Shown here one piece after another: positions 1 through 10,500 of a stretch of 64,000 nucleotides of DNA. The DNA comes from Azolla caroliniana. Its lineage: Eukaryota > Polypodiophyta. The notes under the pieces are model-generated. The model was not told the DNA's origin. It did no database searches and saw nothing but the letters and a program-made list of their open reading frames with translations. Where the stretch lies: NCBI GenBank assembly GCA_043228905.1, contig JBHGNT010000013.1:15004001-15068000 (forward strand), read 5' to 3'. The number at the start of each line of letters is the position of its first letter. Positions within the stretch are counted from its first letter, which is position 1. Both the position numbers and the translations under genes were made by a program.

Positions 1-40
1 TCCTAACAAATCGTCAGTGTCATTTTCTTCATAGAGTCTA

Positions 41-274
41 TTACATAGCAATCAATTCATCAACGTCATTTTCTTCATCATCTTGTGTAGAACTCTCTTC
101 GACTATACGTGCATTGGTTTCCCCTGTTAGCCGAGCCAACGAAATATCTTCTATAAGCTCATCATCAAGCTCTATTAGCTCCCTCGGTTCGCCGGCTAAC
201 GGAGGAATAGGCTCTCGCAAAGCAGGTTGAAACCTTTCTATATTAGCGAGGTTCTTTGCACCGACCTCCTCATC
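41..274 (-). other. Acidic C-terminal tail of the ParB-methyltransferase beyond an in-frame TAG
   Basis: After the TAG at 277-275 the same frame stays open for about 77 codons to a TAA at 43-41. It encodes a strongly acidic, low-complexity tail (DEENDVDELIAM at the end). With the upstream ORF at 2529-4346 included, the six exons sum to 2925 nt, exactly 975 codons. This suggests that an ancestral single protein ended here and that the TAG is a nonsense change in this copy. Read-through or a sequencing error cannot be excluded. Confidence 0.6.
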
Positions 275-2528
275 CTAGTCTGGGCACTCCCACAAAGCCT
301 TAATCCGCATATTAATAAATATAACTTGGTCCTCGTCCTTCTCCAATGCAACTATATTTCTAAAAAGCTTCAATGCACATGCAGACGTTGTTCCTGTGAT
401 GTAAGTAACAAGAAGATTTAGTTGTCAAACGAAAAAAAAAGGGATTGGTTATCTCAAGATCGTTACCCTAGTTCGAGGAATACCTATGCCAGAAAAGAGA
501 TCTAATATCCAGTCTCCTTTGACAGAAAACATCTCGATCAAGCGCATCATAAGTCGTTGAGGTTTTTGGTATGGGTTGACAAGTCCCCGTTCTGTCGTGG
601 TGACATGTCGCAATTTCCGTGTCACTGTTGGATATACCAACAGATTTGAACCTCCCACTTCATTAGAACGCTCCTTGATTCTCTGTTTCTTAATTTCATC
701 GAAGTAGCCAACTGTTATGTATTCTATGGCATTAACGAACCGAAAAGTTGGCCCTCTATTTACATTGGTCTTGATCCTATAAAAAATAATACATCGAGTT
801 AAGAATAGATTGAACAACCTTAAGAAATGCAATATAGTGAAAGACACCTATAAATTATCCTTACCATGCAAGGTTCTCGATGCCATGGCAACGAGATCTC
901 AAAGCTTGAGCTACCGAGTACCCTTGGTCCATACTATGAAAGACAACTATTCGCCACAAGGATGCAGTCGTTAGCTCAGCGAAATCCTTGACCATCTTCT
1001 CCAATTGTTTAAACCTAAACGGTTCATCGTCGTATGATGACCCAGCCATTCGAAATCCGTAAGGAATATCCGCAATCATTAGCGTATATTCCTTCTTTGG
1101 CACCTTTTGGATCAAGTCGACGACATCACCGCAAACCACATTATAGTAAAGATCTCTCGTAATATCTTTTGTGTGGCTAAATTTTTTAAAGGAGCCATCT
1201 TCCTCCATTTCGTACGCCTTGACTAAGCGACGATCCTTTTCTTTTCTAGCTCGCTCGAGATGTGCAAGGAAGGATGTAGGGAAATCGTGTATATCCTTAA
1301 CTTCTCCTTGTTTCTTGCCTCGACACGGTTTCTAATAGAAGCAATAGGACATCAGGTATTATTATACAAGCTCTACATATGATGAAAGGGTAATGAAAAA
1401 CCATCAATACTAACCCAATCCTTGAATGCAATAAAATACTCTGATAACGCCTTATATGAAGACGTTAGAGGATAATCCTCGGTCACTTGTTCCCAAGTTA
1501 TACATCCAAGTTGTTTCATCATAACTTCTTGGATCTTCATATACACCTTATGACTGTAAAATTAGAAATCAAGATTAGAACTTTGAATTACACTAGATAG
1601 ACTACAATTTCAGTATTTGAAAGACTTACTTATTGAACTCAGTGACCATTTCTTCAAGGCTTAAATCTTTCGCCACAACCCTTGACAAAACAGACACAAG
1701 AAGCTGCTCATCCTTAATACCTTGCATCGTTCTCCACAGAGACAGCTTCATGTCGTCTGCCACTTCTTCAATTGTCAAGTCAATTTTCTTGGCGGCTTGT
1801 GACTTTAACTCTAGTTGAGGGTCAACCTTACATTTCTTTTGTCGTTGACCCTTTACCTCCTTATTCTCCCACATTGAGAAGATTTGATCTTGTAGGTCCC
1901 ATACTTCTCCATCTCTAAACGCCAATTGAAACCAAGACTCATACTTTCGAAGACCATCGGACTTAACATTATCATCTACCACAATGCCGACTTCATGCAG
2001 ACATTGACGTCGTAGGCCTGGATGTAACTTCACACCAAACTTTTGTTTCACGTCTAAATACTCGTGGTGGAAGAACCGTATACACTCAATGGACGACATT
2101 TTCTGCCTATAGTCATTATCATTATTATGGTCCCATGCCAACAACTTAGCCTCTTCGGTTGTGAGCCCAACATAAATTTTGCATTCGGCATACTTGAAGA
2201 AGAAAGTCGTTGGATGTTCTCTCACAAGTTGCCGACGTGCCTCTGCTGAATGCGATCCACCAATGACAAAATAATTATATTGATCATGCTTTCTAATATC
2301 AAAATCTTCAATGGTTTCACATTCTTCAGGATCTACCATAACAATAAAAGGCACCACAGTGGCATGAGGATTAATTTTCATTTTTTTCTTGAGATTTTGA
2401 ACATGCATGCGGTGTGGCTCTCTAATCTCAAGTGGTCGTCGGCCTGTTTTTTCATCAATAGGGGGCCGATGGATGTGTGTTATAGGCAAATTAAACACTT
2501 GCCCTTTCCTGACCAGTTTCCGTTGCAT
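275..2528 (-). CDS. ParB-like domain fused to beta-class DNA amino-methyltransferase (spliced)
   Basis: Predicted DNA (N4-cytosine or N6-adenine) methyltransferase with an N-terminal ParB-like domain. My exon model on the minus strand is 2528-1630, 1553-1415, 1331-865, 776-484 and 393-275. Every junction is GT-AG and keeps the frame, giving about 638 residues. The ParB-like part covers the first ~140 residues and contains GGSHSAEARRQL (residues 90-101) and GLTTEEAKLL. The methyltransferase half has a GDVVDLI strand, a DIPY form of catalytic motif IV, RFVNAIEYI, and KPQRLMMRLIEMF followed by motif I DLFSGIGTT, which is created by splicing exons 4 and 5. The order IV then I is that of beta-class enzymes. 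The ATG directly follows the TAA of the upstream in-frame ORF. A TAG at 277-275 cuts off an acidic tail that stays open to 41. ParB-methylase fusions are known from bacteria and phages; nuclear location and mobility here are inferred from the introns and neighbours. Target base and activity are unknown. Confidence 0.85.
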
Positions 2529-4346
2529 TTACTCTCTCCTTATCTTATTCTGCTCGGATGACAAAACACCCGATGCCAGCTCAGCTCCTGGCGTCCCCTT
2601 ATTATCCTCCTCTTCGTTTTCACTTGTTGAATCGGTGTCCGACATTTTGGTTGTCTTCTTCTTTGGTGGTCTTGACTGGACTTTGGATACCCTTTTTGTG
2701 GCCTTCAATGGGGAGGGCACTTCATCTCTTAGAGTTACATGGCCTTGTATATAAGGCCTCAAGGTAACAATAAGGTTTTGTGAGCTTTCAAGATCTTTTT
2801 TGAACGCTTCTGGCCCACAAGATTCCTTTACTAAAAGGTCTTCTGAAAGGAACACTTTACGTACCCCCTTGGAGCACTCTATCATTACCAGTATGTTGGC
2901 CGAATCTGCATCTTCGTAGTCAAATCGTAGAATATGGCCATACATAAATGGGGTTTCCTTTCCAAGCTGCCCCTCCCCCTTCTTCTTTGCTGTATACAAT
3001 ACGACTTTTTTCTTTGAGTCAACATATTGCATACACCATTCCTTGTCCGTTAGATCACGGTCAGGAAGGTCTTCACCTCCAGTAGCGGCGACAAGTTTCT
3101 TTTGGCTAACATCAATATGTGGCTGAGATTTTGTCTCTTCGTTGAAGAGAAGCTTTTTTCCTCTCTTCATGGTCTCAGGAGCTACCTTGGTCTGGGCTTC
3201 GATTGGAGAACCCTGTATGCGAAGCTTTATTTTCTTCACGGGTCGGTCCGACAAGTTCTCAAACAACCTATTTAAGAAAGTACATGCAAAAACATAAGTT
3301 AGGTGGTCACATAGATTAAGGTTGTATATTAAAATATAAATATTAAGATGAAGAACAGTTCTCACTAGCAGGCAATTAGTGGTGAAGTGAAAATATCAAT
3401 CATGCATTCAGAGTACATGGTAGTCCTATATTCAAAAATCTATTCTAGGCAGGGCTATTCAAACTAGAAAATATATATCGTAATAAGTAAACAGGGTTAT
3501 ATATTCTTTTAAAGAGTAGGTATGAGTTATATAGATTCCAAACCTATATTGAGGAGAATTTGCTATCGTAAAGGCAATTTGAGGATCATTTTCTTCTATT
3601 TTAAGCTAAAGTAGGTCATAAAACACCTATAATTATGGCATGCTTTTTTTTAAAAGTAAGGCAAGTCAACATAAAAAAGACTTGTTTTGGACAGACAATT
3701 TGATATCTTTTCCACACAATAATTAATTGTTACCCCAAAAACACAATTTTTCTCTTTTAGAGCCTTCTTTTATACAGGAACTCGACATGGCGTATCGAGT
3801 TCCTGTTTTAATCCTAAACTTTAAACGAGAACTCGATATGCCGTATCGAGTTCCTATGCTTTCTTTGCTTTTTAAACAGGAACTTGATACGGCGTATCGA
3901 GTTCGTGTTTAAAACCTAAACTTTAAACACGAACTCGATACGCCATATCGAGTTCGTGTTTAAAATCCAAACTTTAAACGGGAACTCGATACGGCGTATC
4001 GAGTTCCTATTTAAAGTTTAGGTTTTAAACGGGAACTCGATACGGCATATCGAGTTCCTATTTAAAGTTAAGGTTTTAAACGGGAACTCGATACGGCGTA
4101 TCGAGTTCGTGTTTAAAGTGTAGGTTTTAAACAAGAACTCGATACGCCATATCGAGTTCCTGTTTAAAAAGCAAAAACAAATTATGAACTCGATACGCCG
4201 TATCGAGTTCCTGTATAAAGTTTGTATTGTATACAGGAACTCGATACGGCGTATCGAGTTCTTGAGCGACGAAACATATTTACAAAAATGTCCATAGTGT
4301 CAGAGGCCTACCTGGAGTCCTCGCGCTCGATTCTCTTTGAAGACAT
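2529..4346 (-). CDS. Unrecognised N-terminal protein or domain upstream of the ParB-methyltransferase, two exons
   Basis: Exon 1 is 4346-4312: an ATG and 35 nt ending AG|GTAGGC. Exon 2 starts at 3267 after a TTAAATAG acceptor. The phases match (AG + G = Arg), giving about 257 residues that end in TAA at 2531-2529. That TAA is immediately followed by, and in frame with, the ATG of the ParB-methyltransferase. The protein has basic stretches that could be nuclear signals (PVKKIKLR, RPPKKKTTK), a central segment with the look of a small beta-barrel (around YGHILRFDYEDADSANILVM), and an acidic Ser/Glu tail. I do not recognise the fold. It may be the first part of one 974-residue protein broken by a nonsense codon, or a separate first cistron. 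Intron 1 (4311-3268) holds the palindrome array. Confidence 0.6.
3778..4261. repeat. Array of ten 25-bp palindromes at exact 51-bp pitch
   Basis: Palindromes start at 3778, 3829, 3880, 3931, 3982, 4033, 4084, 4135, 4186 and 4237, each 51 bp apart. Each has 12-bp arms, GAACTCGATACG and CGTATCGAGTTC, around one central base. Most units are perfect or have one or two changes (for example CATATC for CGTATC). The 26-bp spacers are related to one another and often have inverted ends (GTTTAAA...TTTAAAC); spacers 5-7 run in the opposite orientation to spacers 1-4. The palindromes are CpG-rich islands in AT-rich DNA, and each carries two TCGA sites. The array lies inside intron 1 of the minus-strand gene, between two divergent genes. 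It could be a set of binding sites for a dimeric protein, a methylation target or a hairpin-forming RNA; none of these is shown. Confidence 0.95.
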
Positions 4347-4462
4347 GGTTGATCGTGTGGCAGTGGAGGCGGAGATCGCGCTTTGGTGCTTTGTGCTCTG
4401 TGTGCTCTGTACGTTCTGTGTGCTCTGTACGCTCTTGTGAGTGAAATATGACGAGGTCTTCC

Positions 4463-4470
4463 TATTTATA
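4463..4470 (-). promoter_or_regulatory. TATA box of the minus-strand methyltransferase unit
   Basis: The minus strand reads TATAAATA about 117 bp upstream of the exon-1 ATG at 4346. This is a canonical plant TATA spacing for a transcription start near 4430 and a leader of about 85 nt. No reporter or transcript evidence is available. Confidence 0.5.
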
Positions 4471-5153
4471 GGGATTGACCACATTGGTTAAAGTAACCAT
4501 AGTCACCTTAACCAAGGTTGGTAAGTTTGAGGATAGTTAGTTGGTAACCACAGTCACATTAACTAGAGTAACTTATGATTGCATTAATGATTACAAAGTC
4601 AAACTAACATATTGATCAATCTTTTATAGTCATAACAACCTGCAATGACTTCAAAGGTCATGAAGGAGACAATGATAGAGGTTCATGAATGTACCAATGA
4701 TTGATTACTAAAAGCAACAATTTTTATGACTCTCAAATGATGTGTATTAAAGATGTGAGCATGAATGAACCAATGATTGATAAGTCTAATATTTAAAATG
4801 GTGAGCATTAAAGAACCAATGAGTGAGATGTTCTATATCAAAATGGGTGCCATTAATTAGCCAATGATTTTAACATTAATCCAACATATTCATGGCTTGT
4901 TAATGATTAGATTTATATTATACTTGATTTAACTTCATATAGATGTAGTTTATATAATAATTGATATTTTAAGTACAATTACTTTATTAAAAATAAATTT
5001 TTTATGTATTGTATTAATAGAATATTACATAATATAGACATTCTATTGATTTGGCTTTTGTTTAGAGAGAAGTTTATGTTTAGAGAGGAGCTTATTAGTT
5101 TTTTTCCTTACCCTAAGCACATAACTTACAGAGCCCTATCTAGACCTTAAGCC
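4471..5153 (+). promoter_or_regulatory. AT-rich upstream region of the transposase-like gene with four CCAATGA motifs
   Basis: There is no coding potential here. The stretch contains CCAATGA four times, near 4693, 4770, 4818 and 4861, spaced about 43-77 bp apart, plus related GGTAACCA/GGTTAAAG direct repeats at 4483-4575. It lies between two divergent genes and so probably carries regulatory sequence for one or both. CCAAT boxes are common in plant promoters; function here is inference. Confidence 0.35.
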
Positions 5154-7933
5154 ATGAGTGAAGATTCACCGTTCTCGATTGAAGAATATTGTTTGTCATC
5201 AGACTCATCGTTTTCTACTGAAGAGTATTGTTTGTCAACAGAGTCACCATATTCGATTGAAGAATATTGTCTGTCGACAGACTCACCATATTCTATCGAA
5301 GAATATTGTCTGAGCTCATCTACAGGGAATGTAAATAATGACACATGTGAAGAGTTCTCTATTGAAGAATACGATATTAATAAAGATACGGAGAATGAAG
5401 GTAGTGCCCAAGAAACATTGAATAACATTGGCGATGGTCACAACAGAGAATTAGATTGTAACAAGGTTACACCAACCTCTATGTAGGAAGAGAAATCTGG
5501 GAGCCCTATGCATATTAGAAGAATCCCACGAAGAATTCGTCTGGCTAGATTTAGCTTGGTGACATCAGATAAACAGATTGGATTTGATGTCAAAAAAATA
5601 TGTTGTGCCCGTGGTTGTATGTCTATGATTGGAAAATCAAAGTTGCGAGAATTAAGGCGATACTATTTTTCGATGACCGATGATGAGCAAGACACTTACC
5701 TCGGGTCACATATGCAACTAGTATCTGACAAATGTACGGGGATCAAAGTATCATTCGAGTATTATATCTTCCATGCGCAACAGATATGTAGAGTTGCATT
5801 CAAAATTGCGTTATGCGTTAGTAACATGCGGCTACATAGAGTACAACAACGTCTACTTAGCGGGGATCAGATGCTCAATTGTAAAGAGGTTCCAAGTATG
5901 AAAGGTGCAATTGGAAGACATGCTATTGGTTGGATGAAAACTTACTTTCAGTTAAATTGTGAAGTAATGCCCACTACAGGTAGGATGCATCTTTCTTATA
6001 ATTATACACGTCGGGAAGTTTATGATGTCTATCGATCTGATATGTTGGGCTCACGTAATAAGTCTATCACCTATAGCCAATTCACAAGATTATGGAGAGC
6101 TCGGTTTTCAAATGTTATTATTCCTCGTAAAGTACGTATGGGGTATTGCTCCATTTGTGCAAATCTTAAAAGTTTGGCTAAAGGTGCAAAGACATCAATG
6201 GAAAAGGATACGAGTAAGAAGTTACTACAAGAGCATCGTGAGGCACAATCCTTAGAATGAAAGAAGGTGATGCATCATAGAGAGAAGTGTTTGAAGAGGC
6301 CCAAACAATACATGTGCTTAATGATAGATGGCATGGACCATAAGAAGACATGCTTGCCGCATATGCGGAGGCTCCCCAAAGATGTCAATGATGAGTGCCT
6401 TGTTCAAATGCACTTGGTGGGATGCTTGGCTTATAATAGGTCTGTTCAACCTCACGTCTTCATTACTTACCCCAATGTTCACAATGACCCTAACCTAACA
6501 GTTACAGTGATTCACCGAGTTTTGATGTCTTGGGGCCAACCTTTCCCTCCTGTTCTATACATTCAATTGGACAATACTGCTAGAGAGAACAAAAATTCAA
6601 CTGTATTTGGCTATCTAAGTATGTTGGTCAACCTAGAATTGTTTAGGAAAGTGAAAGTCAATTTCCTTTGGTTGGCCACACACATGACCATATAGATCAG
6701 ATGTTTAGCACATTCTCCAGACAGTTGTCTCGGCATGATGCTTTCACTTTACCTAAACTATTTGATGTCATTTGTGATGCATATACACCACGCCCAAAAG
6801 TGTTACACTTGAAGGAGGTATATGACTTTAAGAGATATATATCAGATGGGGGTGGTGGGAATGTTAAAGTGCTTGCTCAGTTAAACAATATAAGTTTCAA
6901 TCACATTTTTATGATAAAGAAAAATGGAATAAGTGGTTCTACACTTTTGTATGCTAAACAATATTCATCTTCTACAACATGGGAACCTGAAGGTGGTTGC
7001 CAGTTATTACTTTGTATGCCGAGTACAATTGTCCATGGAGCTAAGCAAATGCCAATTGAGAAGTAAGGACAGTTGCAGAGCGACTTGGTATCGGAACAAA
7101 AACGGTCATGGCTCCAAGCCTTAGAAGAAAAAAGAAAGCATATTGAGGCCGCCAAGAAATATGCTGCACAATAAGACACGTCATGGTGGGATGTATTTTA
7201 TAGTGATCAGAAAGAAATTATAGACAATTGTGTATCTGTTGATAATTGGAATTTGGAAACGCCATTCACATGGTCGCTGCAACATGATCGCGTAAATAGA
7301 ACTCCGGAGCAACTAGTAAATGCAATTAATGACAGCTTAGTCCATCCACAACAAAGAGACATTTATGTGGGACCAAGGATGACCAAAGCAGCCGAAGCTA
7401 GATGGCAAGGCAATTTGCAAGAGCTTACCGCGGGGATGTTGATTGCAACGCCGGCTGATGAGAACTCACATGGCCACCAATTTTGGGTTGGTAAAATTCT
7501 AGAAGTGCTAATGCATGAAATAGAAAACACGATCAAGTCTATAAATGTTCATTGGTACAACACTAGAAGTGCAAATGCTTTTATAGGTAAGTATACATTG
7601 GAGATGATTGAATGCCCAACAAGAAGGGGAGGTAGGAAGAGGAAGCGAAACATTCGTAACACCTCGACCCTTGATATCTCTGATGTGGATATCATCGTGT
7701 ACGACTTCACACTTACAAAAGCCGGACGATTAAGGAAGTCAACAATAGATATAATAAAAGAAAAATTACCAGGTCTACAAGGTGGCTCGAGTCAAAGGCA
7801 AACGAGATCTGCTACATATAATCTAGAGTCAAACCATTTGGTTTATGACGAAGATAATGCACTGATTGGTACATCCGAGGATGATGAGGAGGAATCGTCA
7901 TTGTATATTAGTTATAGTAGTGATTCTCCGTAA
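5154..7933 (+). pseudogene. DUF7869-type RNase-H-fold transposase-like gene, decayed
   Basis: One reading frame of about 927 codons is broken by four in-frame stops (TAG 5484, TGA 6258, TAA 7064, TAA 7172) and one single-base loss near 6675. Order: four 13-residue repeats (SPYSIEEYCLS type); a Cys-containing N-terminal domain (CCARGCM); a helical segment ending in C-S-I-C-A-N; then the core with LMIDGMD, LYIQLDN and GHTHDHIDQMF. These look like the acidic and His motifs of an RNase-H-like catalytic core. A C-terminal FWVGKILEV...VHWYNTRS segment resembles a small chromatin-reader barrel. The arrangement matches proteins named DUF7869, which are abundant and repetitive in ferns, mosses and some animals (from memory). 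It is divergent to the ParB-methyltransferase unit, as expected for one mobile element. The mutations make this copy non-functional. Confidence 0.7.
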
Positions 7934-9084
7934 AGGAGTGATCATGAATGTATATTTGGCTATTAAGTGTAACTACATTCCGCTTGTAACAAATCGAGTA
8001 ATATAAAAGCATGTGTTTTGAATTCTTATGATTTCTAAAAAATCGTTTCTTATAAAATAACATTGGTTGTAAAGTTTGTGATATAAATTGAGAATGTATC
8101 TTTTTGAAATTCGACTTTTTTTAGTTACTTCTAAATCACGAAAATAGTGGATTTTTAACCTTTTTCATAGTATGTTTGAACATGTATGATACTAGTATCA
8201 ATGTGTTTTGTAAAATCATTGAAAAAGCCCTAAAATTTCCCTTATCCTTCCATTTATGCGCGATCCTTCCACTTGTGAACGCAAACGTGTTATATCCCCT
8301 TTCTTTTATATTAGAGAATTATAAAAAGGTCCTATTTAGCGTTAGGAAATCACTAGTATTTAGTAGAAAACCTAAAAGTACCCTTATACCTGTCATCTTC
8401 AAACTTAGGTATACAAAAGATACCCCTAGATTAGGAATTCACAACATGCTAGAAAACCTCCACGGAGATTTAGCCACACATCCCCAACTATGCGAATTAT
8501 CGTGACCCTTCATATGTTGGACTAAGTCTAAGTCCATTCATTCCCTTCTCGTCAAAACTAAATATAAATCAATAAATACTCCCACTTAATACTATATTCC
8601 TTTTATATCCCACCCCTATAATACCCCTCTTCTTAGACCCCGCCCCCACCCCCACCTATCACTTATCATATACATACATATAACCCCCCCTCTAGCCCAC
8701 TTTCACTTATCAATCCTTTGCCTATCATGACTCCCCGTTTCCCTCTCTCCCCTCATTAAACTCCTATTCTCTCTCTCTCTCTCTTCCTCCTATATAAACC
8801 TACCCTCTTGTTGTAAATGACATTGGCACTGATGAGCTCTACCTAGAGCGAAACTAGTTTGCACAAGGTCTTTGTAATGAAAATTTCTTAAGCTTTTCTT
8901 TTTTTCTCACTCGCTCTTCTCTTCTTCTTTCAGCTCATTCTCTTTTACTCTTGTTCACCTCTAATCCTACTCACCTTAGTTTCACTTGCATCATTGCTTT
9001 ATTTCTTTTCTTACTCTTCCCATATCATCTCAATAGTTGTGCTAGTTAGCTCGCACTCCTTGTCACGACGCTACGGTCACAACA
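7934..9084. other. Non-coding, AT- and pyrimidine-rich stretch
   Basis: I see no supportable gene. It holds AT-rich sequence, a C-rich patch (8640-8700), a CT microsatellite near 8770 and a TATATAAAC motif near 8791 followed by a CT-rich leader. This could be the remains of an LTR (TGTTGG at 8515), but no second copy or target duplication was found. The right end of the DUF7869 element may lie in here. Confidence 0.4.
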
Positions 9085-9945
9085 AGACACGTTCTCGGCA
9101 TGAAGATTAGTCGGAATCGAAATCAAAGACAATTGTTTCTATCCCAATCCAACTATATTAAATGTGTCCTCGAACTCTTCAACATGTAATCAGCGAAATC
9201 TACTTCGACCCCTCTCCCCATTAGCCTTCGGCTGTCTCACCGAGACTGCCTGATATCCGGTTCAGCGGGGGAAACTATGAAGTCAGTACCATATGCACCA
9301 GCAGTCGGCTCCCTGATGTACACGACTGGTCGTGTCACGGCTTGACATTGCTCACGCAGTAGGAGTCGTCAGCAAATTCATGCACAACCCTGGCCGATCA
9401 CACTGGAACGCAGTAAAGCATGTGTTCAGATATCTGGGGGGCACAAAAGACCTTGGGATTCTATTGGGTTTGAACGACACTTCAGGTGTAGTTGGCTACA
9501 CCAACTCGGACTTTGCCGGCTGTGTGGACAGTCGAAAATCGACAACCGGATATTGCTTTATATTCGGCAATGGAGCAATCTCGTGGAAATAAAAACTTTA
9601 GGAGTGCACTGTCACATCAACGATTGAGGCCGAATACGTAGTTGCGTCCGACGCAGCGAAAGAGGCCCTACGGCTCAGTCGGTTGGCTTGCACATTTCGA
9701 CAAGTCGAATATGACTCGGCTCCAGTTTTCTACAGTGACAATCAGGGCATTGTCGCTCTATCAAAAATTTCAATTCATCGCAACTCTCTAAGCACATCGA
9801 CGTTCGATATCACTTTGTTCGGGACTGCATCATTTCAAGGAAAATCGGCCTCGAGAAGATATCTACAACCGATAATGTCGCAGATGGGATGACCAAGTGT
9901 CTTTCTGCGGATCGATTCTGATCCCGTCGACACCAGATGGGCATA
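9085..9945 (+). pseudogene. Truncated Ty1/copia RT-RNase H fragment
   Basis: Decayed end of a copia polyprotein. It opens with the RT thumb pattern (LFLSQSNYIKCVLELFNM), followed by VPYA.AVGSLMY. It then reads DIAHAVGVVSKFMHNPGR, the RNase H segment GYTNSDFAGCVDSRKSTTGY, IEAEY and SDNQGIV, and finally a DNVADGMTKCL tail. Several stops and frame changes interrupt it. Gag, protease, integrase and the RT catalytic core are absent upstream, so the element is truncated at its 5' side. It resembles the other copia elements in the window but is not identical to them. Confidence 0.75.
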
Positions 9946-10176
9946 ACAAAAAATCAGTCCAATTAAGTTGGACACTCATGATGTTTTCGAAAAATCGACT
10001 TCGACAGTTCAAAGTTCAGCTTTAGCTTCCCCAACCTCAGCCAGCTCAATTTTTTTGTTTTCCGAAGTTCACCCACTTGAAAGAAATTTCAATTTGCTCG
10101 AAAACTTTGTATCAATCTGTATTGTACATTCATTTAGATTTACAAATTTTCAATGTATATGCCCATTACAGGGGAG

Positions 10177-10500
10177 TGTTGAATGTGGGTCTCTAATGGA
10201 CATATTCACACTATCTCCTTTTGTACACACTAGGTCTAGGGTATTTATGTAAATAGTGAGAAGGGCAGTTGCCCTAAGTTAGTCAATATATAAACTAACT
10301 TTGTAACCTAGTTTTGAGGGTTGAGATAATATAGTTCATCTTGTGCCCAACATCTCACCCTCTCTCTCTTGCATTCTAAGTGGCTCATTGTTCTATGTCT
10401 CTATTGCCATCAATCTAACTTGATTGTATCTGTTTATGATCTTCTTTTAGAAGAGTGTTGATTTGTTCCGCACTAGACGACCGCGTCTCTAAGACTGATC
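10177..10500 (+). repeat. Probable 3' LTR of the truncated copia (right end uncertain)
   Basis: A purine tract (AGGGGAG) just before TGTTGAATG at 10177 is the usual polypurine tract and LTR start of copia elements. It follows about 230 bp after the RNase H fragment. A TATATAAAC box lies at about 10288. No second LTR copy exists in the window, so the right end cannot be fixed. Confidence 0.4.

Noticed and set aside
3778-4261. CRISPR-like look: 25-bp palindromic repeats with 26-bp spacers
   Set aside because: Spacers are related to one another and partly inverted rather than unique, the repeats vary, there are no cas genes, and the surroundings are spliced plant-type genes.
4222-4440. 72-codon plus-strand ORF over the end of the palindrome array
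   Set aside because: It overlaps the array and the opposite-strand exon 1 and leader of the methylase gene, with a Cys/Leu/Val run from a CTGTGTGCT repeat; no support as a gene.
8176-8505. 109-codon plus-strand ORF
   Set aside because: No domain, AT-driven composition and no splice or promoter context; taken as chance.
8515-9083. Possible LTR (TGTTGG start, TATATAAAC box, CT-rich leader)
   Set aside because: No second copy, no target duplication and no primer-binding site could be identified.
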